Shown here: one piece after another, positions 28,186 through 37,200 of the stretch
Numbering within the stretch: position 1 is the stretch's first letter
How the letters are laid out: each line of letters starts with the position of its first letter
From: Sphingomonas changnyeongensis
Lineage (GTDB): Bacteria; Pseudomonadota; Alphaproteobacteria; Sphingomonadales; Sphingomonadaceae
Length of the DNA stretch: 64,000 bases
Assembly (NCBI RefSeq): GCF_009913435.1
Contig: NZ_CP047895.1
Coordinates: 2,805,230 to 2,869,229 of the forward strand
Direction of reading: 5' to 3'
Notes under the pieces: model-generated
What the model was told of the DNA's origin: nothing
Databases searched by the model: none
The model's input: only the letters and a program-made list of their open reading frames with translations
Made by a program: the position numbers and the translations under genes

Positions 28186-28866
28186 TCACCGGTGGGGGAC
28201 AACCGGCCGGGGCACAGGCCGCTGCATCGTCGTCAGCGGCGGCGCGCCGGGCGCGGGCGCGAAGGTTTCAACCGGCACAAAGCCAAGGCCGCGATACAGG
28301 CTCTCATTGCGCGGATTGCTGTTTTCAAGCCAGGCCGGCAGCCCCGCACGGTCGGCCTGTTCGAGCGTCGCGGCGATCAGCCGCCGGCCCAGCCCCGCGC
28401 CGCGCGCCTCCGCCGCCACGCCGACTGCGAACAGATAGAAATGCGGTTCGGCCGGCCGGCGGCGGCGCATCGCCCGGTCGACGGCCAGCGCCCGCCCGAC
28501 CGCCCCCGGCCCGCCCGCGCCGATCAGCCGGGCGACCAGCGCCAGCTGGGGCAGGATCGGCATCGCCTTTGATCCGCCGGGGCCGAGCCACATCGTCCCG
28601 CCGCCCTGATCGGCGATCATGCAGATGCCGCGCGGCAGATAGACATGGCGGCCAAGCGCGGTGAACACCGCCTCGATCGTCTCTGGCGGCCCCAGCGTCC
28701 AGCGCGATACCGGATCGTCGGCAAAGGCCTGACCAACCAGCCGCCCGAGCGTCCGCCAGTCCGCCGCCCCGGCCCGGCGCAACCCGCCTGTCGCCGACGC
28801 GCCCGAATCACCCGCGCGATCAGACGCTTCGCCGATTCCGAGATCATTTTCTCCCGCACCGCCCAT
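28186..28866 (-). CDS. GNAT-family N-acetyltransferase
   Basis: The 226-residue protein has the acetyl-CoA-binding core of GNAT enzymes (FAVGVAAEARGAGLGRRLIAA, then NPRNESLYRGLGFVPVE). The acceptor substrate is unknown. The ATG at 28866 gives a 35-residue leader before the fold (about residue 38); a longer open frame running through the tRNA-Leu gene is not credible as protein. It lies between the S46 peptidase gene and the tRNA gene, all three on the minus strand. Confidence 0.8.
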   Translation of the reverse strand: MGGAGENDLGIGEASDRAGDSGASATGGLRRAGAADWRTLGRLVGQAFADDPVSRWTLGPPETIEAVFTALGRHVYLPRGICMIADQGGGTMWLGPGGSKAMPILPQLALVARLIGAGGPGAVGRALAVDRAMRRRRPAEPHFYLFAVGVAAEARGAGLGRRLIAATLEQADRAGLPAWLENSNPRNESLYRGLGFVPVETFAPAPGAPPLTTMQRPVPRPVVPHR

Positions 28867-28982
28867 CACGCGCCGCTCGCCTCCCCGAAAGAACACGATG
28901 CTGGGCCGGAGCGGCGGTTGCGGCAAGCCCCGACGCGCCGGGCAGTGCCCGGCGCGGAGGTTTCCAACGATTGTCAGGAAAA

Positions 28983-29070
28983 TGGTGCCCAGAAGAGGAC
29001 TCGAACCTCCACGACCTTGCGATCGCCAGCACCTGAAGCTGGTGCGTCTACCAATTCCGCCATCTGGGCA
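28983..29070 (-). tRNA. tRNA-Leu (CAG)
   Basis: Reading from 29070 on the minus strand, the acceptor stem TGCCCAG pairs with CTGGGCA. The D-arm contains GGCGGAATTGGTAGACGC, and the anticodon stem-loop CCAGC-TTCAGGT-GCTGG gives anticodon CAG. A long variable arm (class II) and GGTTCGAGTCC follow. The CCA end is encoded (28983-28985). It reads CUG, the dominant Leu codon in this genome. Confidence 0.97.
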
Positions 29071-29164
29071 CGGGGTAGGCGGCGCGCTTAGCGGCGGTTC
29101 TATGGCCTTGTCAACACGTTCTTGGCGGGCCAAAGGCGCGAGCCAAGGCAAGGAGCGCATTTTC

Positions 29165-30115
29165 ATGAAGACAAGCGTGGTGACGGTCTTTGGCGGCGGC
29201 GGGTTCATCGGACGCTATGTGGTGCAGGATCTGCTCGACAGCGGCCGGGGGGACCGGGTGCGCATCGCCCAGCGCGATCCCAAATCGGCCTGGTTCCTGC
29301 GCCCGATGGGCGGGCTGGGGCAGACCCAGTTCGCAGCCGCCGATATTCGCCGCCCCGACAGCGTGGCGCGCGCGGTGGAAGGTGCCGATGCGGTCGTGAA
29401 CCTTGTCGGCGTGCTGGCCGGGGATTTCGACGCCTTCCATGTCGCGGGCGCGCGCAACGTCGCCGAAGCGGCGGCGAAGGCGGGCGTGCGCAGCCTTGTC
29501 CATGTCTCGGCGATCGGCGCCGATCCGGCCTCGGCATCGCGCTATGGCCGGTCCAAGGGCGAAGGCGAGGCGGCGGTGCGCGCCGCGTTTCCGGGCGCGA
29601 CCATCCTGCGTCCGTCAATCGTGTTCGGGCGCGAGGACGGGTTCACCAACCGCTTCGCCCAGCTGATCCGCATGCTGCCGGTCGTCCCCGTCGTGCGCGG
29701 CGCGACCCGGTTCCAGCCGGTGTTCGTCGCCGATCTGGCGCGCGCGATCGCCGAATCGGTCGCCCGGCCCGATCTGCATGGCGGGCGCACCTATGACATT
29801 GGCGGGCCGGAAACGGTGTCGATGGCAGAGCTGATGCGCAATCTGGCCGAATGGACGGGGCGCAGCCCGCTGTTCATCGATCTGCCCGATGCCGCGACCG
29901 CGGCGCTCGCCCGCCTCGTCGGCTGGGCGCCGGGCGCGCCGATCACCTGGGACCAGTGGCTGATGCTGCAAACCGACAATGTCGTGGCCCCGGGCGTAGC
30001 CGGGCTGGAGGCATTTGGCATCCAGCCGACGCCGCTCGCCGCGGTCGCGCCGTCCTGGCTGGTCCAGTATCGCCGCCAGGGCCGGTTCGACGGGGTGAAG
30101 ACCGACCGCCCCTGA
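29165..30115 (+). CDS. NAD(P)-binding epimerase-like protein (complex I NDUFA9-like)
   Basis: The 316-residue protein starts with a Rossmann dinucleotide motif (VTVFGGGGFIGRYVV) and has the extended SDR-like segments LVHVSAIGADP and YGRSKGEGEAAVR, with Tyr and Lys in place. This is the atypical SDR group related to the mitochondrial complex I subunit NDUFA9, common in alphaproteobacteria. The ATG at 29165 follows AAGGAG at ideal spacing. It is followed by uppP on the same strand, a frequent pairing in sphingomonads. Whether it acts on quinone, lipid or sugar substrates is not clear. Confidence 0.85.
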   Translation: MKTSVVTVFGGGGFIGRYVVQDLLDSGRGDRVRIAQRDPKSAWFLRPMGGLGQTQFAAADIRRPDSVARAVEGADAVVNLVGVLAGDFDAFHVAGARNVAEAAAKAGVRSLVHVSAIGADPASASRYGRSKGEGEAAVRAAFPGATILRPSIVFGREDGFTNRFAQLIRMLPVVPVVRGATRFQPVFVADLARAIAESVARPDLHGGRTYDIGGPETVSMAELMRNLAEWTGRSPLFIDLPDAATAALARLVGWAPGAPITWDQWLMLQTDNVVAPGVAGLEAFGIQPTPLAAVAPSWLVQYRRQGRFDGVKTDRP

Positions 30116-30245
30116 GCCGGAACGGGCGCAGCCGCCGCGCCCGATCCCTGACGGCTTTCCCGCCCCTCCCCCGATGGGCGGCCTGTTCATCCGCCCGCCC
30201 CGGCCCGCCGCGCCGGGGCCGGCTTTACCGGCCGGGACCTGCGCC

Positions 30246-31055
30246 ATGCCTTTGATCCTCACCGCCATCCTGCTCGGCATTGTCGAGGGACTGACCGAGT
30301 TTCTGCCCGTGTCGTCGACCGGGCATCTGATTCTCGCCTCCGAACTGCTCGGCTACCGGGCGGAGCAATGGGCGACGTTCAACGTGGTCATCCAGCTGGG
30401 CGCGATCCTGGCGGTGATCGTGCTCTATTGGCGCACCTTCTGGGCGGTGGCGCTGGGCCTGTTCGGGCGCGATGGGACGTCGTGGCGATTCGCGCTCAAC
30501 CTGCTGATCGCCTTTGCGCCCTCGGTCGTGCTCGGCCTGCTGTTCATCGATGCGATCGAAGGGCTGCTTGGCAATGCCATCGTCGTCGCCATCGCGCTGG
30601 TGCTGGGCGGCATCGCGATTCTGGTGATCGAGGCGCTGGCGCGCGGGTCGACACTGCCGCCGGGCATTGCGTCCCTGCCCTATGGCCGCGCGCTGGGTGT
30701 CGGGCTGATCCAGTGTCTGGCGATGGTTCCGGGCGTCAGCCGGTCGGGCGCGACGATCATGGGCGCGCTGGCGATGGGCGTCGAACGGCGCACCGCAGCC
30801 GAGTTCAGCTTTTTTCTCGCCGTGCCGACGATGCTGGGCGCGACCACCCTGTCGCTGATCAAGCATGGCGACGATCTGGCGGCGGCCAATGTCGATTGGG
30901 GGCTGATCGGGATCGGCTTTGTCGTGTCGTTCATCGTCGCGCTGGTCGTCATCAAATGGTTTGTCGGGCTGGTGTCGCGGCGCGGCTTTGCCCCCTTTGC
31001 CTGGTACCGGATCGTCGCGGGCAGCATCGCCCTGGTCTGGCTGCTGGCAAGATAG
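30246..31055 (+). CDS. uppP: Undecaprenyl-diphosphatase
   Basis: The 269-residue integral membrane protein has the two BacA/UppP signature motifs, GIVEGLTEFLPVSSTGHLIL near the N-terminus and MVPGVSRSGATIMGAL around residues 160-175, and about eight membrane helices. It dephosphorylates undecaprenyl diphosphate to recycle the lipid carrier for peptidoglycan and other surface polymers. The ATG at 30246 is chosen because it starts directly at the first helix; an in-frame ATG at 30174 would add an unlikely proline-rich leader. Confidence 0.97.
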   Translation: MPLILTAILLGIVEGLTEFLPVSSTGHLILASELLGYRAEQWATFNVVIQLGAILAVIVLYWRTFWAVALGLFGRDGTSWRFALNLLIAFAPSVVLGLLFIDAIEGLLGNAIVVAIALVLGGIAILVIEALARGSTLPPGIASLPYGRALGVGLIQCLAMVPGVSRSGATIMGALAMGVERRTAAEFSFFLAVPTMLGATTLSLIKHGDDLAAANVDWGLIGIGFVVSFIVALVVIKWFVGLVSRRGFAPFAWYRIVAGSIALVWLLAR

Positions 31056-31126
31056 GTCCGATCCGGTCTTTTTCTTCCCGCCCGGAGATTGAAAAACACG
31101 GACTTGCCGGATGGCATGAAAATATC

Positions 31127-31145
31127 AGGTCAGGCTAACTGACCT
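31127..31145. promoter_or_regulatory. Inverted repeat upstream of gltD
   Basis: AGGTCAG-GCTAA-CTGACCT is a perfect 7-base inverted repeat, 66 bases before the gltD start. Its size suits a dimeric regulator. There is no T tract after it, so it is not a typical terminator for uppP. The regulator is unknown. Confidence 0.4.
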
Positions 31146-31211
31146 TCATTCGATTCATTGCGTGACTTGGCCGCGCAGCTTTGCAATATGGTCGCGAAAA
31201 GGAGCGCGGCC

Positions 31212-32674
31212 ATGGCCGATACACCAATGCTGAAATTCGTCGACCGGGAGCAGGCCTATCCGGCCAAGCGCACGGCACCGCTCCGCGCGGAGGATTTCCG
31301 CGAGATTGCCGACCGCTATGCCGCGCCCGATGCCGAGGCGCAGGCCGGGCGCTGCTCGCAATGCGGCGTGCCTTATTGTTCGGTGCACTGCCCGCTGCAC
31401 AACCACATCCCCGACTGGCTGCGCCTGACCGCCGAAGGGCGGCTGCGCGAGGCCTATGAGCTGTCGAACGCGACCTCGACCATGCCGGAGATTTGCGGCC
31501 GTATCTGCCCGCAGGACCGGCTGTGCGAGGGCAATTGCGTGATCGAGTTTTCCGGCCATGGCGCGGTCACCATCGGCTCGGTCGAAAAGTTCATCACCGA
31601 CACCGCCTGGGATCAGGGCTGGGTCGAGCCACTGGTGCCCGGCCCGGCGCGCGGCCAGTCGGTCGGCGTGATCGGCGCGGGGCCGGCGGGGCTGAGCGCG
31701 GCCGAATATCTGCGCGGGCTGGGCTATGACGTCCATGTCTATGACCGGCATGACCGGGCGGGCGGGCTGCTGACCTATGGCATTCCGGGCTTCAAGCTTG
31801 AAAAGCATGTGGTGATGCGCCGCATCGCCCGGCTGGAGGATGGCGGCATCGTGTTTCATCAGGGGCCGATGTGGGCGGCGCCCTGCCCTTTGCCGAGCTG
31901 CGCGCGCGACACGATGCGGTGCTGATCGCGACCGGCGTCTATCGCCCGCGCGCGATCAAGGCACCGGGGGTCGGCAGTGACGGGATCGTCGATGCGCTCG
32001 ATTATCTGATCGCGTCCAACCGCAAGGGGTTTGGCGATGCGGTGCCCGCGTTCGACAGCGGCGCGCTCAACGCCGCCGGCCGCCATGTCGTGGTGATCGG
32101 CGGCGGCGACACGGCGATGGACTGTGTCCGCACCGCTGTCCGTCAGGGCGCGGCGTCGGTCAAATGCCTGTATCGCCGCGACCGCGCGAACATGCCCGGA
32201 TCGCAGCGCGAAGTCGCCAATGCCGAGGAGGAAGGCGTCGAGTTTGTCTGGCTGTCCGCGCCCGAGGCCTTTGAGGCTGACGGCGAAGGCCGGGTGACGG
32301 CGGTGCGCGCGACCGGCATGCGGCTGGGCGCGCCGGACGCCAGCGGCCGCCGCGCACCCGAACCCGATCCCGACGCGCAGTTCCGGCTGGAGGCGGATCT
32401 GGTGATCAAGGCGCTGGGGTTCGAGGCGGAAGAGCTGCCGCGCCTGTTCGCCACCCCCGAACTGGGCGTGACCCGCTGGGGCACCGTGCGGATCGACCAC
32501 AAGACGATGATGACCAGCCTGGACGGCGTGTTCGCCGCCGGCGACATCGTGCGCGGCGCGAGCCTGGTCGTATGGGCGATCCGCGACGGCCGCGACGTCG
32601 CCGACAGGATGCATGCCTGGCTGAAGGGCAAGGCGAAGGCCAGAACGGAAAACAAGGAACAGGTGGCGGCGTGA
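31212..32674 (+). CDS. gltD: Glutamate synthase (NADPH) small subunit (frameshifted)
   Basis: About 487 residues after repair. The N-terminal iron-sulfur cysteines are present (RCSQCGVPYCSVHC, C48-C60; CGRICPQDRLCEGNC), as are the FAD motif (GVIGAGPAGLSAAE) and the NADPH motif (VVVIGGGDTAMDC). It transfers electrons from NADPH to the large subunit for glutamate formation from glutamine and 2-oxoglutarate. The frame breaks at the GGGG run 31862-31865; one more G gives HQGADVGGALPFAEL and the intact 3' half. Here gltD precedes gltB with three small genes in between, the first overlapping the gltD stop (GTGA). Its last 45 or so codons are partly repeated inside the chimeric fragment at 33438. 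Confidence 0.95.
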
Positions 32675-33441
32675 GCATTTTCGACGGACATTTCAAGGCA
32701 TCCCGGCTGGCGGCAGCGATGGTGATCGCGGCGGCCATCGCCCCATCGGCGATGGCGGTCGCGCAGCCTGCATCCCCGGCACCGCTGGCCACGGCAGCGA
32801 CGCCGTCGGCCGCCGCGCAGCTGGTCGAGATCATGATAGAGCCCGAGAAGACACTGGCGGCGACCCGCAAACAGTCGCTCGACCAGCTGATGTCCATGCT
32901 GCGCAGCGACCCCAATGCGGTCAGCCTGGACAAACAGCGCCCGGGGCTGTTCGACGCGGTGGCCAAGGCCGTCGATGCGGAGCTGCAGACCGTCATGGCC
33001 GGGCTGCTGGTGAAGATGCGTGACCGCTATGTGGGGGCCATCGAGTCCCGGCTGACGGCGAAGGAGATGGACGATCTGCTCAGCTTCTACCGGTCGCCGA
33101 CCGGCCAGCGCCTGATCGAACAGACACGGCAGGCCGGCATGGCCAAGGGCGGCGAGGCGGTCGCGCAGGCGATGGCGGAGAAGCGGACCCGGATAGATGC
33201 CAGCGACGTCAGCGCGGTCAACAATGCGGCCCTCGCCGCCGCGATGCAGGCGGTCAGGCCGGAAGACGTTCCGTTGCTGGCGGCCATGGCCCGGAACAGC
33301 GCGACGCCGAAGATTGCCGCTCTGCAGAACGAGCTTGGCCCCGTCATCATGGCCGACACCAACAAGGCGATCGAAGCCAGCCTGCCGCGCCTGATGGAGC
33401 GGTTGCAGGCCGCCACGCGCCAGCATCTGGGAGTGAAATGA
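32671..33441 (+). CDS. DUF2059 exported protein, copy A
   Basis: The 256-residue product has a signal peptide (MVIAAAIAPSAMAVAQ) and a DUF2059-type helical domain; the segment SRLTAKEMDDLLSFYRSPTG is typical of the family. The start is a GTG overlapping the gltD stop, and the stop overlaps the start of the chimeric fragment (ATGA), so translation is coupled through the operon. DUF2059 proteins are usually periplasmic with no known activity. A second, much less similar DUF2059 gene lies after the chimera, and together they suggest a tandem duplication of the gltD-DUF2059-gltB junction. Confidence 0.8.
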   Translation: MSIFDGHFKASRLAAAMVIAAAIAPSAMAVAQPASPAPLATAATPSAAAQLVEIMIEPEKTLAATRKQSLDQLMSMLRSDPNAVSLDKQRPGLFDAVAKAVDAELQTVMAGLLVKMRDRYVGAIESRLTAKEMDDLLSFYRSPTGQRLIEQTRQAGMAKGGEAVAQAMAEKRTRIDASDVSAVNNAALAAAMQAVRPEDVPLLAAMARNSATPKIAALQNELGPVIMADTNKAIEASLPRLMERLQAATRQHLGVK

Positions 33442-33752
33442 TGATGCCGGACGCCCCGCTGCCGGGTGCGAGAGACCGCTCCGCCCAACGCGAACGCCTT
33501 GCCCGGGAGGGCATGTATCGCCCCGAGTTCGAGAGCGATGCCTGTGGCGTCGGGCTGGTCGCGGCGGCGATCGATGCGCTGAAGGCGGTGTGGCATCGCG
33601 GTGCCTCGATCGCAGCCGGCGACATCGTGCGCGGCGCGAGCCTGGTCGTGTGGGCGATCCGCGACGGTCGCGACGTCGTCGACAGGATGCACGTCTGGCT
33701 GAAGGGCAAGGCGCAAGTGAAGGCAATGACGAGCGAAAAGGTGGCGACGTGA
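33438..33752 (+). pseudogene. Chimeric fragment: gltB 5' end fused to gltD 3' end
   Basis: This 104-codon open frame is a hybrid. Codons about 15-56 match the start of GltB (SAQRERLAREGMYRPEFESD, then ACGVGLVAA and AIDALKAVWHRGA), nearly identical in DNA to 34300 onward apart from a 36-base in-frame deletion. Codons about 60-104 match the end of GltD (AAGDIVRGASLVVWAIRDGR, then HVWLKGKAQ). The junction lies near 33602-33612. It has the order expected if a gltD-DUF2059-gltB segment was duplicated in tandem: truncated gltB joined to truncated gltD. The frame is open and overlaps both neighbours by 4 bases, so it may still be translated. It keeps the GltB nucleophile Cys but lacks all catalytic domains. 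Confidence 0.85.
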
Positions 33753-34258
33753 GCGGGGTGTTACTCGCCGGGCTCCTGCTGGTGGCCAGCGAACCCGCGA
33801 CGGACGCGGCCAGAATGGCTGCTGCCCGGTCGCTCGTCTCTGCCATGGATTATGGAGCCCGGCTGCCCGATCTGACTGCCACATCTCTATCGCGCGTAAC
33901 GAGCCGCATGGTGGACGCGTGCGCGGCGCGGAATGACGACCCGAAGTTGCCAGAGCGAGAAAGGCGCGACTGCATCGCCGACAGCTTGCAGTTCGAGCGC
34001 CAAGCTGAGCCGGTTCTTGCTTCGCTTGCTCCCGAGATGCGGCGAAAGCAGTTGGAGGCGGTCGCCGAAGCCTATGCATCCCAATTTTCAACGGTCGAAC
34101 TCGAGCAGCTCACATCCTTTTACTCAACCGAGGTCGGGAGGACGCTCGCGGCACGCCAGCCCGCGGTCGACCAGGCGCTGGTCGAGAGACTGAACGATCT
34201 CGGGCTCGACATGTTGATCGAGTTCCTGACCCGGATGAAGAAAACAAGTGGCGAGTGA
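33749..34258 (+). CDS. DUF2059 exported protein, copy B
   Basis: The 169-residue product starts at a GTG overlapping the chimera stop (GTGA), the same junction seen between gltD and copy A. It has a short signal peptide (VLLAGLLLVASEPAT) and a C-terminal DUF2059-type segment (QFSTVELEQLTSFYSTEVGR). It is shorter than copy A and only weakly similar to it, and it has slightly lower GC in the middle. If the locus arose by tandem duplication, copy B has diverged far more than the flanking glt fragments, or it was replaced. Function unknown. The gltB start follows 31 bases after the stop. Confidence 0.75.
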   Translation: MSGVLLAGLLLVASEPATDAARMAAARSLVSAMDYGARLPDLTATSLSRVTSRMVDACAARNDDPKLPERERRDCIADSLQFERQAEPVLASLAPEMRRKQLEAVAEAYASQFSTVELEQLTSFYSTEVGRTLAARQPAVDQALVERLNDLGLDMLIEFLTRMKKTSGE

Positions 34259-34289
34259 GTTCGCACCGCCCCCGACAAGGCCTGACACC

Positions 34290-37200
34290 ATGATCGACAG
34301 CACCGCCCAACGCGAACGCCTTGCCCGGGAGGGCATGTATCGCCCCGAGTTCGAGAGCGATGCCTGTGGCGTCGGGCTGGTCGCGGCCACCGACGGGCGG
34401 GCGTCGCGCCGCGTGGTCGCGGCGGCGATCGATGCGCTGAAGGCGGTGTGGCATCGCGGCGCGGTCGATGCCGATGGCATGACCGGCGACGGGGCGGGGC
34501 TGCATGTCGATCTGCCGGCGCGTTTCTTCGACGATGCGATCGCCGACAGCGGCCACCGGCCGCTGCCCAACCGGCTGGCGGTCGGCATGATCTTCCTGCC
34601 GCGCACCGATCTGGCCGCGCAGGAAACGTGCCGAACGATCGTCGAATCCGAAGTGATCGATGCCGGCTACACCATCTATGGCTGGCGGCAGGTGCCGGTC
34701 GATGTGTCGGTGATCGGGCGCAAGGCGCAGGAAACCCGGCCGGAGATCGAGCAGATCATGATCGCCGGGCCGCTGCCCGACGAACAGTCGGCGGCGGAGT
34801 TCGAGAAGAATCTCTATCTCGTCCGCCGCCGGATCGAGAAGAAGGTGATCGCCGCGCAGATCGCGGGCTTCTACATCTGCTCGCTCAGCTGCCAGTCGAT
34901 CATCTACAAGGGGCTGTTCCTCGCGGAATCGCTCAGCCTCTTTTATCCCGACCTTCAGGACGAACGGTTCGAAAGCCGGCTGGCGATCTTTCACCAGCGT
35001 TATTCGACCAACACCTTCCCGCAATGGTGGCTGGCCCAGCCCTTCCGGTGTCTTGCGCACAATGGCGAGATCAACACGATCCGCGGCAACAAGAACTGGA
35101 TGAAAAGCCATGAGATCAAGATGGCAAGCCTCGCCTTTGGCGAGCATAGCGAGGACATCAAGCCGCTGATCCCCGCCGGCGCGTCGGACACGGCGGCGCT
35201 CGATGCGGTGTTCGAGGCGATCTGCCGCTCGGGCCGCGATGCGCCGACCGCCAAGCTGATGCTGGTCCCCGAAGCCTGGCAGAACGAGCCAGGCATGGAT
35301 CCAGCCAAGCGCGCCATGTACGAATATCTGGCGAGCGTGATGGAGCCATGGGACGGCCCGGCGGCGCTGGCGATGACCGACGGGCGCTGGGCGGTCGCGG
35401 GCATGGACCGCAATGCGCTGCGCCCGCTGCGCTACACGCTGACCGGCGACGGGCTGCTGATCGTCGGATCGGAAACGGGCATGGTGGTGGTACCCGAGAC
35501 GATGGTGACCGCCAAGGGGCGGCTCGGCCCCGGCGAGATGATCGCCGTCGATCTGGATCAGGGCGGGCTGCTGTTCGATGCCGAGATCAAGGCGCGGCTG
35601 GCGGGCGAGCATCCCTATGAGGCGATGGTCGGCGGTTTCCGCACTTTGGCGGACCTGCCCCCGGCCGCAGGTGAAACCATGCCCGCGCTTGACCGCGCGG
35701 CGCTGACCCGGCGGCAGGTGGCGGCCGGGCTGACGCTTGAGGACATGGAACTGATCCTGTCGCCGATGGCGGAGGACGGCAAGGAAGCGGTGGGCTCGAT
35801 GGGCGACGACACGCCGCTTGCCGTGATTTCCGACAAGCCGCGCAACATCGCCCAGTTTTTCCGCCAGAATTTCAGCCAGGTCACCAACCCGCCGATCGAT
35901 TCGCTGCGCGAACGTCATGTGATGTCGCTGAAGACGCGGTTCGGCAATCTGGCCAACATCCTCGACGTCGAGGCGCAAAGCTCGAACGTCCTCGTGCTCG
36001 ACACGCCGGTGCTCAGCTGTGCCGACTGGACGCGGCTCAAGGCCTCGTTCGGCGATCAGGCGGCGGAAATCGACTGCACCTATGTGGCCGATGGCGGACC
36101 GGAGCGGCTGCGCGCCGCCATCGCCCGCATCCGCATCGAGGCCGAACGCGCGGTGCGCGAAGGCCGGACCGAACTGTTCCTGACCGACGAGGGCGTCGGC
36201 GAGGCGCGCATGGCCGTGCAGATGGTGCTGGCGGCGGCCGCCGTCCACACCCATCTCGTCCGTCAGGGCCTGCGCAGCTATGCCTCGATCAACGTCCGCG
36301 CGTCGGAATGTCTCGACACCCATTATTTCGCCGTGCTGATCGGCGTGGGCGCCACCACCGTCAACGCCTGGCTGGCCGAAGCCTCGATCGCCGACCGCCA
36401 TGCGCGGGGCCTGTTCGGCACCATGACGCTTGACCAGGCGATCGACAATTATCGCCGGGCGATCGGCGACGGGCTGCTCAAGATCATGTCGAAAATGGGG
36501 ATCTCGGTGATCTCCAGCTATCGCGGCGGCTACAACTTCGAGGCGGTGGGCCTCAGCCGGGCGCTGGTCAACGACCTGTTCCCCGGCATGCCGGCCAAGA
36601 TTTCGGGCGAAGGCTATGCCTCGATCCATCTGAACGCCCGGCTGCGCCACGAGGCGGCATGGGATGCGGGGGTGGCGCGGCTGCCGATCGGCGGCTTCTA
36701 CCGCCAGCGCCATGACGGCGAGGTCCATGCCTATTCGGCGCAGCTGATGCATCTGCTGCAGACGGCGGTCGCGACCGACAGCTATTCGACCTATCTCGCC
36801 TTTTCGCGCGGGGTGCGCGATCTGCCGCCCGTCTATCTGCGCGACCTGCTGGAGTTCAACCATGCGCGCGAGGCGGTGCCGCTCGACCAGGTCGAGGCGA
36901 TCACCGAGATCCGCAAGCGCTTCGTCACGCCGGGCATGAGCCTGGGCGCGCTGTCGCCCGAGGCGCATGAGACGCTGGCGATCGCGATGAACCGCATCGG
37001 TGCCAAGGCGGTGTCGGGCGAAGGCGGCGAGGATCCGGCGCGCTTTGCCCCCTATGCCAATGGCGACAATGCCAACTCGGTCATCAAGCAGATCGCCTCG
37101 GGCCGGTTCGGCGTCACCGCCGAATATCTGGGCGCGTGCGAGGAGATCGAGATCAAGGTCGCGCAGGGGGCCAAGCCCGGCGAGGGCGGCCAGCTGCCGG

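Noticed and set aside
28186..29208. A 340-codon version of the acetyltransferase
   Set aside because: Its 5' part is the tRNA-Leu gene read as protein. The ATG at 28866 gives a normal-sized enzyme.
30174..30245. Upstream start for uppP
   Set aside because: It would add 24 residues rich in Pro and Arg before a conserved N-terminus. The ATG at 30246 starts directly at the first membrane helix.
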